Shown in pieces: positions 1 to 13,000 of a stretch of DNA of 64,000 nucleotides. The translations under genes were made by a program, and so were the position numbers. Source of the DNA: Brachypodium distachyon (Eukaryota > Streptophyta > Magnoliopsida > Poales > Poaceae); the NCBI RefSeq assembly GCF_000005505.3, contig NC_016135.3:3682001-3746000 (forward strand), in the 5' to 3' direction. The first letter of the stretch is position 1. Every line of letters begins with the position of its first letter. Below the pieces are notes generated by a model that worked only from the letters and a program-made list of their open reading frames with translations, ran no database searches and was not told where the DNA came from.

Positions 1-3000
1 TTTCGTGACCGTTCATGATATAATTGCCAAAAAAAAAATGCCATACTTTTCAATAGCAGGGGTTGCGACGGCGGTTGGATCCACCTCTTCTGCACCACCC
101 TTGGTTGGATAAACCCGAGGAGACCTCCTTGCAGGTCTAGTACTCTTGGTCCAAACCATTTTTGTAGATCTGAACAACCCATCGAAAATTCCCTTAAAAA
201 ATATCATATAGTTAACTTTTCCGCACAGCGTATAGGGAAACATACCTCGGTTTCTTACACTTGATGCATCACCATCAGATGACATCTCACTCCTGTTTTG
301 ACAATTAAAAAAATCAGCATTATTGTGAAGGACATAAAAAACCCTGAAAAATGCACTGCTACATATGCATTGAGGGCGGCAGGGGGGGGGGGTATTAACT
401 TGATGGGCTACTACCATTAAAGTTGCCATGGTATGAAAGGAAAAGTTGCCATAATGCTGCCATTAAAGTTGCCATGCTACTGTCATCAAAATTGCAATAC
501 GAAGCTAGCAAAAAATGTACATCTGCTACGGCAATTGAAAAATGTATGAGAAGTAAAGTTGCCATACTACTGTCATTAAAATTGCCATGGTATGAAAGGT
601 AAAGTTTCCATGCTACTGTCATTAAAATTGCCATGATTTGAAGCGCAAAGTTGCCATTCAACAAACCTTAAAACAATGCCATGAAAATGCTAAAAGTTGT
701 ACCTCTGCCTCTTCAAATTCGGTTCAGCAGCCACGATTTTCGTGATGTCTCGGTGCACATCACTCGGATTCCCCGTGTTGCTGGCGCCAGCGTCCGCCTC
801 GCCTCCACCACCACAAGATTCACTGCCGGGTCCGTCGTTACGTGCTGCCTCATCATTGTCCATGTGCGTGCCACCGTCATTGTTATTCGCGCCATCATTC
901 CCGCTACCTTTACCCTCATGAGCATCGTCTCCATCCATTTCCCCATCTTGATTGTCGCCATCCTTCTTCCCTTCTCCTTCTCCTTCTCCTCCTCCTCCAG
1001 GGTTGTGGGGTGGGTCGTCATCATTGTCTCTGCTGTCATCGTCGTCTAGCTCCTGTTCGTTGTCGTCGCTATCTATGTCTCTTGGGTAAGTGAAACCCTC
1101 AAATCTTCCCCTAGCAGTGAGAGAGCGTGTGGGCACGCCGCCATTGACTATAGCAAAATGGCGCGTCATTTCTTCACTCTCAGGCGGCGTCAGCCCGGTC
1201 CACCCTTGCACGAGATTGCCCAGTAGGCATGTCATACCTGACGCGAACTGACCCACAACGGTTTCAACCTTATTCCGCATCTACAAAAAAATGTAGCAAA
1301 AGCATGATGAGCATAAACAAAGGAAATTAGAAATTGAAATGAGGCCACACTATGGATCCGAAAAATACAGAAGGAACTGAGTGCAGTTGAGAAGAGCAGA
1401 ATTAACCTTCGGTGTGATGTCAGGGTGGCTATTTAGGTCAATCCACCTAGAAAACTGTTCAGGGCCACCAAAATATGTATAGTTCATAGCATGGTCGCAT
1501 GCGAGCTGGGGCCAAAAGAAAGATCATAGAAAAACAGGTAATTAACACAAGTCAAAAGAAAAAAAAAACAGTAGCCATGCCATGTAACAAAAAAATGATG
1601 GAGAGATGGCAGTGGAATAAACCTGCAGTTTCCCGAAAGAGCCATCTTCTTTGGTGTCTGCTTTCATAACTTCATCAATCGAGTTGTTGGTCCACGCAGT
1701 GACTCCAAACGGAGCAGAAGGCACGAGTAGCCCAAGTTCACTGATATCCAAACTATCAACATACAACAGCTGCCCATGGAACATGTAAAAAAGGTAAGTA
1801 ACCTAACTAAGACAATACAAACAGAATGAATGTTGGAGGCGCAGAAAAAAATTGTTGGATGGCACACCAGGAGGTAAAGACGGCATCCCTTGTTTAACTT
1901 TTTCTTGGATAGATTCTTATGGAGTTGGTCAAGGACAAACTTGCAGAAGTTATATTTGTGCACATTGGCAATGTCATCCTTAAAAAGCCGGAAAAAGTGA
2001 TGTTAGAAAGATGAAAACAAGATGGAAAGTAGACAGATGTCATGAATATGGACGGTAAAAAAGAAAAATAAAGAATTGCCATACACACGTTGTATCTATT
2101 GCCATTAAAGAAAATATACAAGTTGTCTAGAAACATTTAAAATCAATTTATGAAAAAATGACACTAGAGACCATTGCATTGCCACCAATAGTGTGGTGAG
2201 TTGCCATGAGAAAAATGCTATAAGTTGCCACACACATAACCTGTGAATTGCCCGGACGTAATTCTTAAGTTGCCATAATATGTATAAAAGAGTTGCCAGC
2301 TGACTACATTGTGCATACTACGGGATTATGAATCAAATTGCAAAATTATGAAAAATAAAGGAAAACGTAAATAGAGGTCATGATTGCCATCAACTGTGAT
2401 GAGTAGCCATGAGAAAAAAAATTATAAGTTGCCATACACATAACATGTGAATTGCCAGGACGTAATCCTTAAGTTGCCATAACATATATAAAAGAGTTGC
2501 CACGAAATATATAAAATAGTTGCCATAACATGTATATTGTGCATGCTGCAAGATTCTGAAATTGCAGAAGGACAAAAAAATGAGGAACACATATAAAAAG
2601 GGAGACATACCAAAACAGAATAGCACCTATTGCTTATCCTGGTGCTGGTGGTTGGTGCCAATATAGTGCTCATGATGTACATTAGGGTGAGCCTCTTGAA
2701 TCTGTCACCGGATTCCGTCATATTCTTCAGCATGGTGTTGACCTGGCTGTGGAGTGGGGCTTTGGATAAATCCATGTCAGGGAACATCTCTGGAGCAAGC
2801 CGAGCCTCGATATCCTTATCCACCTTATATGGGACAGGCTCCGTGCCATGGGGGCACCCAAGAGCATTGTAGACAGATTCTTCGGTCATCGGGATCCTAC
2901 CCTTGCTAGGGATAAGAAGACACCTAGCTGCAGGGTCATAACAACTCGCAAGCCAATCAATGGATTTATTGTGTAGCTTAGTGGTGTTTATATGGAGGAA

Positions 3001-3684
3001 AGACGTGAACTCCATGTTCCTGAAATCCTGCTTTTGAGCATCATTGAAACCATTGTACAGTTTGGTGAGTCCAAATGGGGAAGCCCTGTTCCTTACACCA
3101 AGAGGCTGATCCAGACAGAAACAAAAAATAAAAGACTGTGTCAGATGAGTACAGAAGATAGCATAAAAACTTGTCATCTAGAGTAGAGCCCACTACGAAA
3201 TTACAAACATGCCTTTTAGGTTACATGCCGTACAAGAATAACTACTGATACAAGGGTTTCTAGTGAGAGTTCATTATGACAGATTGCATGAAACTTCACA
3301 AAAACAGGATATACTATTAAAAAAGAATAGTTAACATGATGATTCAGGTAGCATGTCTCGTAAGAAGTCAATGCAGATGCCATTCAAAACAAGCAAATAA
3401 AATGTGCATTATAAAGTTGCCATCAGATATGTGTAAGATTTTCCAAGAAAATAAAATGTGCATCATAAAGTTGTCGTTAGGTATGTATAAGATTTGCCAA
3501 GAAAAATAAAATGTGCCATCAAGTATGTATAAGATTTTCCAGTAAAACCATCTACATATAAAAGTTGCCATCATGTGTGACTAAGATTTGCCAAGTAAAC
3601 CATCTACATATAAAAGAAACATGAACATATATTAACCTTTAAGTCTTCGTCGCCCGAACCAACATCCTCCCGTTTTCTACCCAT
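1..3684 (-). CDS. Transposon-associated multi-exon gene, partial (runs off left edge)
   Basis: I read a coherent minus-strand gene. Exon 1 (3637-3684) begins at ATG 3684 and encodes MGRKREDVGSGDEDLK. Further exons lie near 2611-3105, 1872-1978, 1627-1770, 1407-1506, 690-1280, 260-304 and 47-195, most with GT/AG borders. The 2611-3105 exon holds the best preserved domain, with the motifs LASCYDPAARCLLIP, ESVYNALGCPHG and MTESGDRFKRL. I know this type from grass transposon genes that usually carry a Ulp1-like C48 protease further downstream; that part would lie off the window. The 690-1280 exon has a long acidic Asp/Glu/Gly-rich stretch, probably disordered. Several splice sites are weak (GT-TAAT after exon 1), so the gene may be decayed. 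Function is unknown. A host gene of the plant mobile domain type is the alternative. Confidence 0.55.
395..660. repeat. Degenerate TTGCCAT-motif repeat cluster
   Basis: The motif AAGTTGCCAT or AAATTGCCAT recurs about every 20-30 bases, often followed by GGTATGAAAGG or by ACTACTGTCATT. The same motif recurs in the introns at about 2160-2540 and 3370-3640 and once near 4095. It is absent from the exons. It looks like an expanded degenerate satellite inside the transposon-associated gene. Confidence 0.7.
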
Positions 3685-4980
3685 GGCTCCTGACACCCTG
3701 GTAATCTAACTGAATTATGTATAAATTATGCATGGACCATAAGTTGCCAGTGCTGTCCGTTCCAGATCATGGATTTGCTTTGAAAAATCCACCGTACACA
3801 TCACAAAAGACGCACATCCCAAAATTTCAGTCCCGCAACACACATATCCCAGATTCAGTACAGGAACACATCAAGAAAACACACGAACCAAAAAAATACC
3901 ACCCCTGGGATCGACAACTTCGAGTTCAATAACCCATCGCACACCCCAAAATTCAGTTCCGCAACACACACATCCCAGGATTCAGTCCAGGAGCACATCC
4001 CAGAACACACACGAACCCAAAAAAAAACCCTAGGATCGACCGATCGACAATTTCAAGTTCAGTAACCCCTCAAACGCCAATCTCTCGCCGAGAAGTTGCC
4101 AATCAACAAACATGTGTACATAATCGCCGCCTGTAATCAACATGCATGACAAAAAGCCAAACGAACCCCGTGTCCAATTCACAACGAACGCAGGGGGAAA
4201 ATCGCCCAATCAAACACCATCGGTAATGAACTCAGTTTCCCCATCGGTGTTTGATTGGGCGATTTTCCCCCTGCGTTCGTTGTGAATTGCCCCGTAGGCG
4301 TAAAAATCACAACCCCGGTACCCCACTCGAGCCCCCCCCCCCTCCCCCCAACACCCAGCACCGAATGACGCCCCCCGACAAAAATCGCTTCCTAATCGAC
4401 TCACGCTGACCACACAAAAACGGCCAATCAGCCATCAATCCTCTTCCGCCTGCCTCCCCGATATAAGAAATGGAAACCCTAATCGAATCCGATCGCAAAA
4501 CGAATACAAGTCGCCGCTAGAATCGCGCGAGATCGCACCAAAATTTGCCAGAGAAAAATCCATTCGCAAAAGCTCGCCCCGAAAGGTACCTTGTAACAGC
4601 GCCGCTTGATCGGTAGAGAGACGCGATTCGCCGGCGGCGGCCTTGCGGTTGACGACGGAGATGAACACGAAGGGGGAGCGGAGAGGGGTGGGTGCGGGAG
4701 AAGTGGATGGATGTGTTACGGGGTGGTTCTGGCAGATTATAATGAGCGACGGGGAATTAAGGGGAATTAAACGCAAGGCAAAGAGGAGCAGGGCATTAAT
4801 CGCAGTTATGGAGCAGTTATGGAGCATGTGATTGGATTGAACGATACTAGCCGGAGGGGGACGACGCGATGCAGTGCTTAACGCCATGGTGGCGCTGACA
4901 TGGATGCGCGGTAGGGGCTTGCCACGCGGCGAGATCGCGCGTCCCTCCCTCTCGGCATCAGACAACGAGCACGCGCCGCG
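3685..4980. other. 5' flank of the transposon-associated gene
   Basis: Apart from the inverted repeat at 4175-4289, this stretch holds no gene I can support. It contains two runs of similar text at about 3780-4030 (CACATCCCA and CACACGAACC repeated), which suggests a local duplication. The GC-rich part at 4430-4970 has a 176-codon minus-strand open frame of low complexity that resembles no protein I know. It may be promoter and leader of the gene that starts at 3684. Confidence 0.4.
4175..4289. repeat. Perfect 44-bp inverted repeat with 27-bp spacer
   Basis: Bases 4175-4218 are the exact reverse complement of 4246-4289. The 27-bp spacer is bounded by CCATCGG on both sides in direct orientation. 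A transcript could form a long hairpin. It is not a MITE: I see no target duplication or known terminal sequence. A template switch during replication is the likeliest origin. Confidence 0.9.
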
Positions 4981-5021
4981 CTAGGAGACACGGGAGAGGA
5001 CGTTCACGCAATATAATTTCC

Positions 5022-5722
5022 GAAAGTCTTATCGGATACAAATTCAGGAACTGTTCATGGTACCTTCAGTTCGAAGTGAGCCGTCTAATTTGGAAGAGAA
5101 GACAACGTAAAAGTCCCAGGGACAAAATCGGTAGGTACAAATCCCACGCATGGTTAGCAGGGAGCCGGGGACTCCGAAAAATAAAATAAAAGCCAATAGT
5201 CATGCGGATCGCGGGGAGCGAGGATGGGGGCGGGCGGCCGACCGGATCAGGGCGCAGCCGCGCAGCCACGGGGTGAGAGGCCGTGGTCGCCGCCGGCTTC
5301 CGTATTGACATCTTGCTCTCAGATCCATCCGGCACCACAATTTCAGCCGTAGGAGGATGCAGCGGCGACCGGCCGGAGCCGGAAGACCAAGGGTGCAAAG
5401 GCTGTGTGCGCAGCGTTGAAGCGACTGCCTAGAAACCGCAGCACCAGCTGTGGCAGGCGCAGCGTCCACCGGCATTAATTAGAGCATGCTGGTCAGTGCT
5501 GAAGATACGATGGGATGATCCGTTTTGTCATGATGGAGCTCCTCGAGGGCGTCGAATGGCGGATGTCTCGCAGCTCCGTGGTGGTTGTTGAAGAAGAATG
5601 AGCAAGCAAACTCGATGCAGTAAAACCAAAAGGCTTCTTCAAGTTAATCACGCCGTTGTGCAGCAAGAAGCGACAATTAGGTAACTGCAACTCTGCAAGG
5701 CGAAATTTATTATTATATACTA
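5022..5722. repeat. Dispersed repeat, copy 1 (partner 34663-35231)
   Basis: This stretch is clearly homologous, in the same orientation, to 34663-35231. Both begin with GGATACAAATTCAGGAACTG and both end near GCAAGAAGCGACAATTAGG. The second copy lies directly downstream of the tandem kinase gene on its coding strand, so it may derive from that gene's 3' flank. Copy 1 has no kinase next to it. Each copy has an open minus-strand frame with shared residues (WCRMDLRARCQYGSRRR), but I cannot show that it is a protein. Confidence 0.8.
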
Positions 5723-6281
5723 AAAGTACACAAAAAAAGCAAAACTTCTGTCCGTTGATTCGGTGGGTCCGTTAAATTATGGCCGATAGATCCGGCGTTA
5801 TCAGGCCAAGCTCCACGAGAATAACAGATCGATCCTTCCAGGCTCCAGCCTTCGTCCTCTCCCCCTGCCGCGTGAACCTCGCGATCAATCTATAGCTCCT
5901 CTAATCGCCGCCACGCTGGACCTCACGTACTACCTACGGCTTCTTGCGCCGCCGCCGCCCTTCTCTTAGTCCTTGGTCGTTTGCTATGATGGTTGTTCTC
6001 TCCGTGCACCGATTCTAGCATTATGCGCCCTGTGCATGGCGCACTCAGACGAGCTGGCCGGCTATCCTGGACTTGCATGGTGGAGGTGAAGATCAACGTC
6101 CTCAACAAGGAGCGGGTGCACCAGGCATGCACGTGCTCTGCGAGTACGGCAACATATATGTCCAGCGCGTGCGTGCTCTTCGTCTTGGAAGAGATGCGTA
6201 GGTAGGCGCTCTGCGGAGGACGGGCACGGCACCATCGTCGAAGGCATGGACATTGATTTGATTTGGTGTTGGGAGACATTA
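5723..6281. other. No gene recognised
   Basis: AT-rich at first, then mixed composition. The short open frames here show no recognisable domains. The last three bases (TTA, 6279-6281) are the left target duplication of the next element. Confidence 0.5.
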
Positions 6282-7097
6282 GAGCATCTCCAATGGACTC
6301 CCAAAGCTATCCCAAATGTCTTGTTTAGGACAAACGGACATCTTGTCTCAAAAATCATCTTCCAATGGGCTACCCCAAACGGACAAAATGTCCTTTTATT
6401 TGTCCGCCCCAATCCAGATCAATGTGTTCTTGGCTTCCTTCAACCTCAATTCGAGGACGCCCAAGCCATCGAGAAGCCGCTGGTTTCACCGCTTCACTCC
6501 CCCCGCGCCCCACTCTCTCCTTCTCATCTTCCTGTTCATAGTCGGCTGAGGAGGAGGGACTCCAGCAACTTCGCCGCCCGGGTCCGGCGCCGCCGCTGCT
6601 CGGCTCCTCCACGATGAGGATGTCGTCGGGTCTCGCCCGCGCTCCCCCTGGACGGCGCCTCCTTGCCCACGGCGAACGCCAACCCACGGGTGGCCCCAAG
6701 CCGAGCGCCCTGCGCGCGACCCCAAGCGAGACCGGCGGCGGAGGGGAAGGGAGGCGACGGGGCATGGTGCCGGCAGCTAGGGCGCGGGGAGGGAAGGGGA
6801 GGCAACGGCGACGAGGAATCGGTCGGCTCGTTTTCTTTTCCTTTGCAGCGAAGAGGAGAATCGGCAGTTCGGGACGAGACGCGCGTGGGAAAAGGCTGTG
6901 GTCCCGGGCAGGACAGGGACAAACGGACACCCCAAAGTTGCCCCAAATTTGGGAGAGTTTTGGGGGATTGGGACGAAAAAAAAGAACATTTTGTCCGTTT
7001 GAGGTAGCTTATTGGGAGATGATTTTTGGGACAATATATCCGTTTGTCCTAAACAGGACATTTGGGATAAATTTGAGGTAGCCCATTGGAGATGGTC
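6282..7097. mobile_element. Harbinger/Tourist-like non-autonomous element, 816 bp
   Basis: The ends are long imperfect terminal inverted repeats of about 120 bp, starting GAGCATCTCCAATGG on the left and GACCATCTCCAATGG on the right (complement). A 3-bp target duplication TTA flanks it (6279-6281 and 7098-7100), as expected for the PIF/Harbinger superfamily. No transposase is present. The core (about 6480-6900) is GC-rich and unlike the ends, which suggests captured gene sequence, but I cannot name the source. Confidence 0.85.
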
Positions 7098-7172
7098 TTA
7101 GTTCTCAGCTACTCTTTTATTAATTAGGGCATATGCTGTTAAACTACTTGAACTTCAATCAATAAAAAGATA

Positions 7173-7437
7173 CTACCTCCCATTCTAAAATGTAGGCGGT
7201 ATAACTTTTCGAAACTGTCAACTCTTTTAAAATTTAACTGAGCTTATATAAAAAAATTATCAACACATAAAGTCTCACACCAAGATACTATGAAAATATA
7301 TTTCAGAATGTATCTGATGATAATCATTCCAGATTACTGTAAAATGTTGATATTTTTTCTATATGGTTGGTCAAATTTTAGAAAGTTTGTCGGTCAACAA
7401 AAACTATGTGCCGTATGCTGTTTCGGAACGGAGGGAG
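7173..7437. mobile_element. Stowaway MITE (Tc1/mariner type), 265 bp
   Basis: The left end CTACCTCCCATTC and the right end GAACGGAGGGAG are typical Stowaway termini. TA dinucleotides flank it (7171-7172 and 7438-7439). The interior is AT-rich and non-coding. Confidence 0.85.
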
Positions 7438-7877
7438 TATATGGACTCAGTGGCCAGAAGATATTTAGGGACAATGAAAAAGATCTACCAGCTGTGATTA
7501 ATTAACATAAGAAACTAATAAATCCATGGCTGGGTGATGATTAGGTCCAATCTTGAAGATATACCCGCAAAACTTAATCAGCTAAAGAGAGGGTCTACCG
7601 TAACAATAACCAGATGTTTTGCTTTTAGTCAGTTAGATAGAAGCTAATTGTATAACACATCTCAGGAATATTTCTTTATTCTTTATATTGACTAACCTAG
7701 CAGAAAAAAAAATGCTTGCCCTCTTGCTTATCCCTCAGTGTAATGTTGATTCGTGATGTTTTTGTTAAGTACTTTAGAAGCCATTGATCTGATATTGTCT
7801 GCTCTTATTATTTTGAAATACAGAGGAACCAACCCTTGATGCAATCATGTGTTTTCAGCAGACATGATGGCATTTTT
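7438..7877. other. No gene recognised
   Basis: AT-rich intergenic sequence between the Stowaway element and the LINE 3' tail. No open frame or repeat stands out. Confidence 0.5.
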
Positions 7878-8782
7878 CTTTTTTTTTTTGGGAAAAGACG
7901 ATCGTTTCCGTCATTCGATTAAAGGGGAGAATAGCTGTACAAGAGGATCAAAAGGCTGATCCCGGAGAAGAGAGAGAGAGGGGGGGGAGGCCTATCCTCC
8001 CGGGTCGTTCACGCACGCCCTAATTCGACCCTGGTACTCCTCCTAAACAGGAAGGCCACCTGCAAAGCCGGCATGGCCACGCCCCTGAACGTCCGATGAT
8101 TACGCTCCTTCCACACGCCCCACCAAGTGTAGATTAGACGCCCGCTAAGTCTCTGCTTCGCCCGCTTGGGGCACCCCTAAATCAGATGTTCCCACATCCC
8201 GTCGATCGAGTCAGCCGTCGTGAGGGTAGTGACACCGTCTGTCTCCCAGCTCTGGACGAGGCCCCACACTTCCTTCGTGTAGCATCATTCCTGGCAGAGG
8301 TGGACAACTGTTTCCGGGTGAATTCTGCAGAGCGGACAAACCGGGTTGTAGGGCCAATGTCGAAGCGCAAGATTGTCAGTCGAGGATTTTGCCGTGAAGA
8401 ATCGTCCAAGTGAACACCCTGCACTTGGGTTCAGCTTGGGCCTTCCAGATCTTGTCAGAAGAAAACGACGGTACCGACCCAGAGAACTGGGCCTTATAGG
8501 CCGAGGCCGCAGAATATCTTTCCGAAGCCTCCCATTTCCAGACAACGGAGTCACGGGCCTCGGTCGGCTGAACCTTCTGGATGCAAGCCCACAACTCGAT
8601 GAAATCGGCAAGCTCACGCGGCGTCGAGATTCGCAGAAGGGAGCGGATCCAGTTCTGTGAGGAAAGCTCCTTGCTGGCCGTGCGCTGCTTCCTGGTGGCG
8701 ATATTAAGGAGACTCGGCCATCGCTGGCCCGGTGAAGAGCCGTCGGGTAGCCAGGCATCATGCCAGAACAGGGCCGTGGCCC
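7878..8782 (-). mobile_element. LINE (L1 type), 3' part with zf-RVT domain
   Basis: A poly-T tract near 7878-7891 marks the poly(A) tail of a minus-strand LINE. Upstream on that strand, frames at 8285-8822 encode the end of a LINE polymerase protein. FWHDAWLPDG is followed by WKWEASERYSAASAYKAQF, and then by the zinc-finger segment CPLCRIHPETVVHLCQE. The frame shifts within this part, so it is dead. The reverse transcriptase half of a LINE in the same orientation lies at 20168-21070, and the Gypsy element 8783-20167 separates the two. Confidence 0.85.
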
Positions 8783-9681
8783 TGTCGGAGCACGGAACTC
8801 CGGCACTGGGGATGCCGAGCACCCCCTTTTTGGTTCGGTGGAGGGCGAGGCGATTGCTCCGGCGATCGCCGGCATGACGAAAGGCACAAAGTGTCGACGC
8901 ATGAGTTTACCCAGGTTCAGGCCACCCGGAGGTGTAACACCCTACGTCCTGCTCTGTGTTGTATTCAAGAAAATGTGTGTGTTTACAGGTTGCCCCGAGG
9001 CGTTCTCGGGGGAGCTACTTGTTCTCCTAAGAGAGTTTTCTGTGTACAGGAGCAACACTCCTTGCTACTATTGACTATGACTCCAACTGGAACTAGAACC
9101 CTTTGACGGTGGCATTGGTCCTCCTTTTATAGACAAGGGGATACCACAGGTGCTGATGCATGCAGCGCGACACGTTTCCTACGAGCGTGTTATCGCCACA
9201 GGAATTACATTGCTGTTGATCCACACTGGGCACCATGCAACGCCCAGGCCACTATACACGGTAGAAAAAGGTGTATTATAGGGTAGACGCCCTAGCCTTG
9301 CTGAGCAAGACTAGCCCTGTCAACGTGACTCCTGTTGGTGCATTAAATGCACCGCGTCTGCTGTCTCGTGCTGTCTTCACTGTTCTGCGGGCCCCGCCTG
9401 CACACCCGAGCGCGGGTTGCTGGGGAGCCCCTTCCCGACTAGCGCACCCGGCCAGTCGCCGGTGCAGCGTTCCTTCCACTTCTTGGGACCAGAGTTCCCG
9501 GGTACCCACCGAAGCGGGCACTTCTCCTGTTCCGGCCCTTGGCTTTCTCTTTGCCAACGACCGTCTCCTTGGGGCGGGCTTCCCGGGCCTACCGTCCCCG
9601 GGAGGCCAACCTGACGGGGCTTTGTCACTCGCGACCCACGCGTCCCGTATCAGTGGGACCCCGTGGGCCACTGGTACGACA
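8783..9681 (-). repeat. 3' LTR of the Gypsy element (899 bp)
   Basis: It starts TGTCGGAGCACGG and ends TGGTACGACA, matching the other LTR over most of its first 550 bp. The stretch 9380-9640 differs strongly in length and sequence from the other LTR. A TATA-like CCTTTTATAGACAAGG lies at 9122-9137. The next bases (about 9682-9692, GCCCGGGGCTA on the minus strand) are the probable but weak polypurine tract. Confidence 0.85.
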
Positions 9682-10090
9682 ATAGCCCCGGGCGTGGGCC
9701 GGCAGCCTTGAGGCCCCGGTGAGTGCTATCCTTGGTCGGTTGCTGGGCTACGCCCTATCCGATGCGTGGGTCCCGAGGGGAGTATCCCAGCACCCGGCCT
9801 TGTGGGCCGCATTTACAGTTTCACTCTCCCGAGCGAAACGGTCGGGCGCACGATTTCGTGCCTTATCCCCCATAATCACCAGAGAGTTAAGGCCACGCGC
9901 GCCCCCATCTTAATTCCCGATTCTTTAGGGCACTTTTATTGCCGATCATGAGGGTGTCCGTTGCAGCCCGCTAGCCCCGATAAATACCCGAGGCTGGCGG
10001 CGGGCACTCCCCACTGCTTCCTGCTTCCGCCATTGCCTCCCAAGCTCTCCGCGCCCCAACTCCAGCCAAATCACTCCCCCACTCCCGCCG

Positions 10091-13000
10091 ATGTCTTCCA
10101 AGGGCCAGAACCGATCCAAGGGGAGAACCAGCAAGGGAGAGAAGCGTGAGAAGGCTAGCAAGAAGGAGCTGTCAGACCGAGCTCGGAAGGATGAAGAGAT
10201 GCAGGCCAAGTTCGCCTTCTTCTCCCCCGGGTACAACGGCGAGGGGGTGGAGAAGCTAGTCTTGGCGCTCACCACCAAGCATAACGAGCTCGGGCCGACG
10301 CGGGTTCTCCCCGTCGGCGCAGAGCGTGACCCGTAGTACTTCCGGATTTTCGGGAGGTTCATCCTAGCCGGGTTCGTGTCGCCACATTCTTTTTTCCTTT
10401 CTGCCATCATGGAGACCTACGGGCTCATCATGGCTCAAATTCACCCCACGTCGTTCTTCACATTGTCTGTCTTCCAACACCTCTGTGAAGCATTCGTGGG
10501 GGTGATGCTGTCGATGGCTCTGTTTCGCCACTACTACTACCCGAGGACGGAGGCGAAGGCTCCCCTATCCTCGGGTGTGGTGTTCTGGTTTCGCAACAGG
10601 CTCAAGTCGGAGTTCATCCAGCTGGGGAAGAAGAAGATCGAGCACGAGTGGCGCCGCGACTGGTGCTGGGTGCGCACCGACGAGCTCCAGGAATTCCACG
10701 AGGAGCCCCTTGGACCCCCAAAGGGCTCTGACGACTGAACACTCCGCGACCAGAAGGACGAGGAGCTAGCCCCGATCTGTGCCAAGATCAAGGCGCTCCG
10801 CGAGGCTAGGCTCACGAACACGGACGTGGTGCGCTGACGCATGGCTCCCCTGCAGCGGCGCTCGCATCCAGCATGGATGTACACTGGGCCGGACGAGGTG
10901 CAGTTCTGGGTGAAGGGCATCACCGGCGAGGATGAAGCCTTCCGGTTGCTGCCGCTCGAACCGCACCTGCTCCACGCCGGGATCCCAAACCAGGGAGCCC
11001 GGGATCTCCCACTCTATGACGTGTGGGGGATCGTGGAAGACCCCTCGACGCCGCCCTCCCCCCCCCCCCCCCCCCCCGCGCAACCCAAGCCCCGCAAGGG
11101 CAAGGAGCTGGCTGCCGATTCGGGGAAGGGGGCCAGGACCAAGGCTCCGCCAGGCCGAAGGACTCGGACTCCGACGACTCCTCACTGGGCGTCGGAGAAG
11201 ACTCCGACGACGACGACGGCGCTCCCCCGGAAGACAGCAGGGTCGCGTCGGAGGAGGAAGACGATGTCCCCCTGGTGAGACGGCCTGCGGCAGAGCGGGC
11301 GAGCAGGCAGGAGGCCAGCCCGCAGCCTCAGGAGCGTCACACTGATGCGGGGACTGTGGCCTCCGCCGGTAGCGGTGCGGTTGTGGTAGCCGCCCCGGCT
11401 ACCCCGGCGGCTCCGCCAGCTCCCCCCGCATGAAGCGGCCCCCCGGCGAGGAGCATCCTGGCGGACAGGGTGCTCAAGCTCAATCCGTCGGGGTGAGTTT
11501 GACTTTGCTCTAAACATTTTGGTTTTCATGAATTTTACATATCTTGTTAGCTTACTTTACATTTCCCAAGTCTTCGAGGAAGAGGGGGCAGGCCAGCACT
11601 TCGCTGGCGGCCCCGACCAAGAAGCCCCGCCCGGCGTCGGGCGGCTTCAACAAGGACGCCGCTGATGCGGCTGTTACTGCGGCGGCAGCTGCCGCTGGGG
11701 ACACAAGGGTCCCCGATTCGAGCTTGCAGGGGACCGGCCCGGCAGCAGGTACGTACAAGCTCAAACACTTCTTTCATTCTTCTGCGCCATCTCCTACATT
11801 GACGCAAGTGCTCTTCGTGCAGTTGCCGGGGATGCTCCAGCTGCGCCCGCGCCTGCCAAGTGCGGGTAATCGACCTCTCCGGCGAGGTCGACAAGGATGC
11901 TCCAAAGGAGGTTGCCTCCGTCGGAGCCCTTCAACAACCTGCCCCGGCGCCTACCGAGGTCGCGACTGCTGCCGCGGGTGACGCCACGCAGACAGCGCCA
12001 CCTGCGGCAAGTGACATGGGGCAGCCTCTGCCAGCCGAGGCAAGCAGCGACACCCTGGAGAATCCCCCACGCCCCCAGCCCGCCCCTTTGGATGGGCAAG
12101 GAGCGGCGGGGCTCGGCCAAGCCAGAGGCGCGTCAACGAACCCTGACGCGGCTTCAGGGTCGCAGACGGTTGCGGCGGGGTCCTCCTCCGCCGCCGGAGC
12201 CGCCTTCAGGTTGAGAGCAGGGGAGCTCGCCGGGCGGTCATGGGGTCGGATCACCTTCGACCCCAGCGTGTTCCAATAGGGGCAACAGCGGATGTTCGTC
12301 GATTTCTTTAATGACGCGAAGCAGCACCATGCTCGCGTGGTGGCGGAACTGGGCGCCGCACAACGGGAGACGGAGGAGCAACGCACTGAGCTGCAACGGC
12401 TCCGAGGGGAGCTCCAGCAGGTGCAACAAGCTAGGGCGGCGCCCGCCGTGCAAGCAATGTCAGAGGCCGAAGTCCTCCGGCAACCGTGGGACCTTCAGCA
12501 AGAGCACCAGCGGGAGCTCAAACTGGTGAAGGCCGCGCACGCCAAGAGCGAGGAAGATCACCAGGCGGCCCTGGACTCATTCCAGGGGCATCTCCAGGAG
12601 ATCCAGCGCCTCCGCCGCGAGGTCGGAGAGCTGGAGACGGCGACTGCGACGGCAGCTGAAGCCTCGGCGCACCAGGAGAAGGAGTTGCAAAACCAGGCTC
12701 GCTCCTGGGAGCGCAAGTTTGTGGGGCAGCTCAAGGCCGCCCAGGATGCCAGCTCGTCCCTTCAGGGTGAGCTTGACATGGCACGGCAGGAGCTCCAGTT
12801 CGTCGATGAGGACAACACCAAGACGGCGTCCGAGATCGGCAAGCTGAAGTCCGAATGCCGTGAGCACAAGCTGCAGGTCCAGGAGGCGTGCGCGCGTGCA
12901 TCGAGCTGCGGGCCCGCAGGACGGGGGAGGTAGCCAGGCTGAAGAAGCTGGCGGACTCGGCGGTGGAGGCGCTGCAGGGGTTCGACATCCCGATGACCTC

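Noticed and set aside
4435..4965. 176-codon minus-strand open frame upstream of the transposon-associated gene
   Set aside because: No recognised motif; it lies in a GC-rich leader-like region and is disconnected from the exon series below it.
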